Origin: an uncultured Ruminococcus sp.
GTDB lineage: Bacteria; Bacillota; Clostridia; Oscillospirales; Ruminococcaceae
Direction of reading: 5' to 3'
Length of the DNA stretch: 7,824 bases
Assembly (NCBI GenBank): GCA_905199285.1
Contig: CAJKFZ010000122.1
Location: 1 to 7,824, forward strand
This document shows positions 5,959 to 7,824 of this stretch, one piece after another. A program made the translations under genes and the position numbers. Every line of letters starts with the position of its first letter. Positions within the stretch are counted from its first letter, which is position 1. The notes under the pieces were generated by a model. The model was given only the letters and a program-made list of their open reading frames with translations. It did not search any database and had not been told where the DNA came from.

Positions 5959-7542
5959 ATGAAAAAATTTTTATGTTGTATCTGTACTTTGTTTCTTATC
6001 TGTTCTTTGGGAGCGTGTAACAATTCACTTTCTCATGCATCTGATGCAATGGAATCTCATTTGACAGAAAGCTCCTCCGGCATAAATTCTTCTGCCACGG
6101 AGTATCACGCTCCCTATGACGGCAATTACCCACAGCACGAAACATACGGCATGGGAATCGGTGCAATGCCCGGGCGAGTGGTATGGGAGCACAACCCCGA
6201 CTCCGTGGAATGGGACGGCAGCGGCTACTGGTGGGAAACAGAACACTTTGATGAAACTATCATTCTGAATATGGTGAATGACAGCATCGCCTCCCTCGGC
6301 GATAAAGAAACCGCTAAGGACGGGTGGAACGCACTATTTACCTCAAACAAAGAATCACGCAATATGAATGGCGGCTATACACAAGGCGAGAAAATAGCCA
6401 TTAAAGCAAACATCAACGGTTCAGGACTGTTCGACGATGATAACTCCGGTGAAACGCATATGAGTTATACCAATCCCGTGCTGCTCAAAGCTCTGCTTAC
6501 TTCTCTTGTAAAAGAGGGAGGCGTTAATCCGTCTGACATTACCGTTTATGATGTATCACGCATATTTCCTGAATACATGGTGGATTTGTGTACAGCAGGC
6601 GATCTCAAAGGTGTTCATTTCGTAGGCCGCAATAACGGCATCGCAGATGAAAACGCACCGATCAACTGGTCGTATCAATTCAGCGGAAAGGTCAATTATC
6701 TGCCGACCTGCGTTACCGAAGCAACTTATGTGATAAACCTTGCCAACTTGAAAGGACACAGCTATGGGATTACTCTATGCGTCAAAAATCATTTCGGTTC
6801 TTTTATCAACGGCAATGCTCTGCGTCCGCCGGAGGGCGCTAACCTGCATGGGTGGCTGACAACAAGTGAAATGGGAATATACAGTCCGCTTGTCGATCTG
6901 ATGGCTAATTCTGATCTTGGTGGAAAAACTGTTTTGTATATGCTGGACGCCATTATATGTGCGCCAAGCGAGGGAGCGTCTATTACCGAAAAGAATTCAA
7001 AGTGGCAGCAAACACCGTTTAACAATGACTATACATCCAGCATTTTCGTATCGCAGGATCCGGTGGCGATCGATTCCGTAGGAGCAGATTTTTTGAACAA
7101 CGAACCGACCATTACAGAAAATAACAGTGCCGCAAAAGATGTTACAAATGAAAATTATTTGCATGAAGCCGGACTTGTTTCAAATGCTCCGTCGGGAATA
7201 ACTTATACAGACGGAAATGGTCATATTGTGACAAACCTTGGTGTTCATGAGCATTGGAACAACTCCGACGAAAAGCTGTACAGTCGAAATCTCGGCAAAA
7301 ACGAGGGTATTGAATTCATACAAAGAATGACTGCCGAACCGCAAACTACGCTCGGCGACGTTAACAGCGACGGAAAATTTAATGTTGCAGATGTGATACT
7401 TCTCCAGAAATGGCTGCTTGCCGTTCCGAATACTCAACTTGTCAACTGGAAAGTCGCAGACTTATGTGAAGATGACAGATTAAATGTATTTGATCTGTGT
7501 TTAATGAAGCGTGAACTGCTTAAGCAAAGTATAAACAAATAA
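5959..7542 (+). CDS. DUF362 lipoprotein with a C-terminal type I dockerin
   Basis: This 527-aa protein is exported and lipid-anchored. Residues 1-19 form a signal peptide ending in the lipobox LGAC, with Cys20 as the lipidation site. A Ser/Thr-rich linker follows (about 21-48). The core, about residues 60-460, is a DUF362 domain, a family without a firmly assigned activity. Its hallmarks here are KANING (149-154), the NLKGHSYG and KNHFGS stretches (263-281), and QDPVAIDSVGADFL (366-379). No ferredoxin CxxC cluster is present, unlike some relatives. Residues about 464-521 are a dockerin with two repeats: DVNSDGKFNVAD (467-478) is a good calcium loop, and DLCEDDRLNVFD (501-512) is degenerate. 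The dockerin should bind a cohesin on a scaffold or surface protein. AAAGGA at 5947-5952 supports the ATG; the gene is last in the operon, 16 bp after the reductase. Its role in the redox pathway is unknown. Confidence 0.92.
   Translation: MKKFLCCICTLFLICSLGACNNSLSHASDAMESHLTESSSGINSSATEYHAPYDGNYPQHETYGMGIGAMPGRVVWEHNPDSVEWDGSGYWWETEHFDETIILNMVNDSIASLGDKETAKDGWNALFTSNKESRNMNGGYTQGEKIAIKANINGSGLFDDDNSGETHMSYTNPVLLKALLTSLVKEGGVNPSDITVYDVSRIFPEYMVDLCTAGDLKGVHFVGRNNGIADENAPINWSYQFSGKVNYLPTCVTEATYVINLANLKGHSYGITLCVKNHFGSFINGNALRPPEGANLHGWLTTSEMGIYSPLVDLMANSDLGGKTVLYMLDAIICAPSEGASITEKNSKWQQTPFNNDYTSSIFVSQDPVAIDSVGADFLNNEPTITENNSAAKDVTNENYLHEAGLVSNAPSGITYTDGNGHIVTNLGVHEHWNNSDEKLYSRNLGKNEGIEFIQRMTAEPQTTLGDVNSDGKFNVADVILLQKWLLAVPNTQLVNWKVADLCEDDRLNVFDLCLMKRELLKQSINK
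7359..7521 (+). other. Dockerin type I module within the DUF362 protein
   Basis: Codons for residues 467-520 encode the dockerin duplication. In the first repeat D467, N469, D471 and D478 occupy calcium-ligand positions. In the second D501, D505 and D512 remain, but Cys503 replaces the usual Asn or Asp, and Asp506 replaces Gly. Each loop is followed by a helix (VILLQKWLL and LCLMKRELL). This is direct evidence for a cohesin-binding, cellulosome-type host. Confidence 0.88.
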
Positions 7543-7550
7543 AACTGATA

Positions 7551-7583
7551 CCGCCGCAGTAGTCAATGCGATTACTGTGGCGG
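7551..7583 (+). repeat. Copy 2 of the 33-bp repeated terminator hairpin
   Basis: The block matches 1868-1900 at 31 of 33 bases in the same orientation. The pair is about 5.7 kb apart and encloses lysR and the operon. The flanking sequences after the T-run are not obviously alike, so the repeat is confined to the hairpin. Confidence 0.85.
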
Positions 7584-7592
7584 CTATTTTTT
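7551..7592 (+). terminator. Rho-independent terminator of the redox operon
   Basis: A 13-bp stem (arms 7551-7563 and 7571-7583, with two G-T pairs) closes the same CAATGCG loop as the hairpin behind the recombinase. It is followed by TATTTTTTCT (7585-7594). It begins 8 bases after the stop codon of the DUF362-dockerin gene. Confidence 0.88.
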
Positions 7593-7651
7593 CTCTACCA
7601 AAGGGAGATAATGGTTTCACTTGAAATTTCCCTATTTTTCGGTGTTTCAAG

Positions 7652-7663
7652 CAACAGAAAACG
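7652..7663 (+). repeat. Short dispersed repeat, copy 2 (CAACAGAAAACG)
   Basis: This 12-mer is identical to 7766-7777 and differs by one base from 1919-1930. A shorter AGAAAACG also occurs at 7696-7703. The cluster lies in the noncoding tail after the operon terminator. Confidence 0.5.
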
Positions 7664-7695
7664 ATGGGGTGCAAACAGGTCAAAATGGGTGCAAA
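7664..7695 (+). repeat. Two direct repeats around GGGTGCAAA, 20 bp apart
   Basis: ATGGGGTGCAAA (7664-7675) and AATGGGTGCAAA (7684-7695) share the 9-mer GGGTGCAAA with a 20-bp period, close to two helical turns. An inverted relative, ACCCCAT, sits at 7728-7734, and AAAATGGG (7682-7689) pairs perfectly with CCCATTTT (7730-7737). The set could be a protein-binding site or part of an element end; no function can be assigned. Confidence 0.5.
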
Positions 7696-7765
7696 AGAAA
7701 ACGCTGACCTCTGAATTTCGGTATTTTACCCCATTTTCAAGGCAAATATCCCTCCCCTATTCAGA

Positions 7766-7777
7766 CAACAGAAAACG
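7766..7777 (+). repeat. Short dispersed repeat, copy 3 (CAACAGAAAACG)
   Basis: This copy is identical to 7652-7663, and its lead-in ATTCAGA resembles the ATTCAG before the copy at 1919. It runs into the perfect hairpin at 7776-7797. Confidence 0.5.
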
Positions 7778-7797
7778 GCACTTTTCAGAAAGTGCCG
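7766..7797 (-). terminator. Perfect 9-bp hairpin, possible terminator of a minus-strand gene beyond the window
   Basis: The arms CGGCACTTT (7776-7784) and AAAGTGCCG (7789-7797) pair perfectly around a TCAG loop. On the minus strand the stem is followed directly by TTTTCTGTTG, a fair U-tract. On the plus strand what follows is ATACTGCG, which is not. It would therefore end a minus-strand transcript arriving from the right, whose gene is not in the window. Confidence 0.5.
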
Positions 7798-7824
7798 ATA
7801 CTGCGTTGTTTTCAGGACATAAAA

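Larger units (their letters stand above)
7593..7824. other. Noncoding, repeat-rich tail
   Basis: I see no supportable gene here. The stretch holds the CAACAGAAAACG and GGGTGCAAA repeats and the hairpin at 7776-7797. The one minus-strand open frame running across 7501-7683 crosses the operon terminator and looks accidental. The repeat density suggests the border of a mobile element or a regulatory region of the next gene. Confidence 0.5.

Noticed and set aside
1868..7583. Paired hairpins as integron-type attC sites
   Set aside because: There is no tyrosine integron integrase, no attC-like core site is visible, and both hairpins are followed by T-runs typical of terminators.
7501..7683. Minus-strand 60-residue open frame crossing the operon terminator
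   Set aside because: It overlaps the end of the DUF362-dockerin gene, and its central part is the translated hairpin. The same hairpin gives a similar peptide in the frame at 1545-1976, which explains the resemblance without coding.
1..7824. CRISPR array, tRNA, rRNA or riboswitch
   Set aside because: I found no regularly spaced repeat array, no cloverleaf or rRNA-like sequence, and the operon leaders are too short for a known riboswitch.

Overview
The window looks like DNA from a Gram-positive Clostridia-type anaerobe, most likely a plant-fibre-degrading Ruminococcus or relative. The evidence is strong AGGAGG-type ribosome sites, a type I dockerin module on a lipoprotein, an iron-type alcohol dehydrogenase, and tandem large serine recombinases of the kind carried by integrative elements of gut Firmicutes. 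The genus is an inference; the dockerin is the strongest clue.

Layout. (1) 1-1856: the 3' end of one large serine recombinase, overlapped by a complete second one (525 aa). This is the integrase end of a mobile element. (2) 1857-2010: a short gap holding a strong, probably two-way terminator shared by the recombinase and the convergent regulator gene. (3) 2011-2901: a LysR-type regulator on the minus strand. (4) 2902-3037: a divergent control region with two clear sigma-A-type promoters and a perfect 9-bp dyad with T-N11-A spacing. The dyad covers the lysR -35 box and is centred about 66 bp before the predicted start of the forward transcript. (5) 3038-7542: a tightly packed forward operon. 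It encodes a 78-aa protein with a GTG start, a group III (iron-containing) alcohol dehydrogenase, a flavodoxin-fold NAD(P)H/FMN oxidoreductase with an iron-sulfur-flavoprotein-like cysteine cluster, an aldo/keto reductase, and a DUF362 lipoprotein ending in a dockerin. (6) 7551-7592: a second terminator hairpin, identical to the one behind the recombinase at 31 of 33 positions. (7) 7593-7824: a noncoding, repeat-rich tail.

How the genes may work together. The LysR protein probably represses itself and activates the operon in response to an unknown small molecule. Three cytoplasmic oxidoreductases that can act on carbonyls, quinones or similar electrophiles are co-transcribed with a surface-anchored DUF362-dockerin protein. 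One reading is a system that meets a plant-derived aldehyde, aromatic or quinone at the cell surface and reduces it inside the cell; the substrate is not visible in the sequence. The two near-identical terminators bracket the whole lysR-operon module, which suggests that it moved as a unit or was inserted behind the recombinases.
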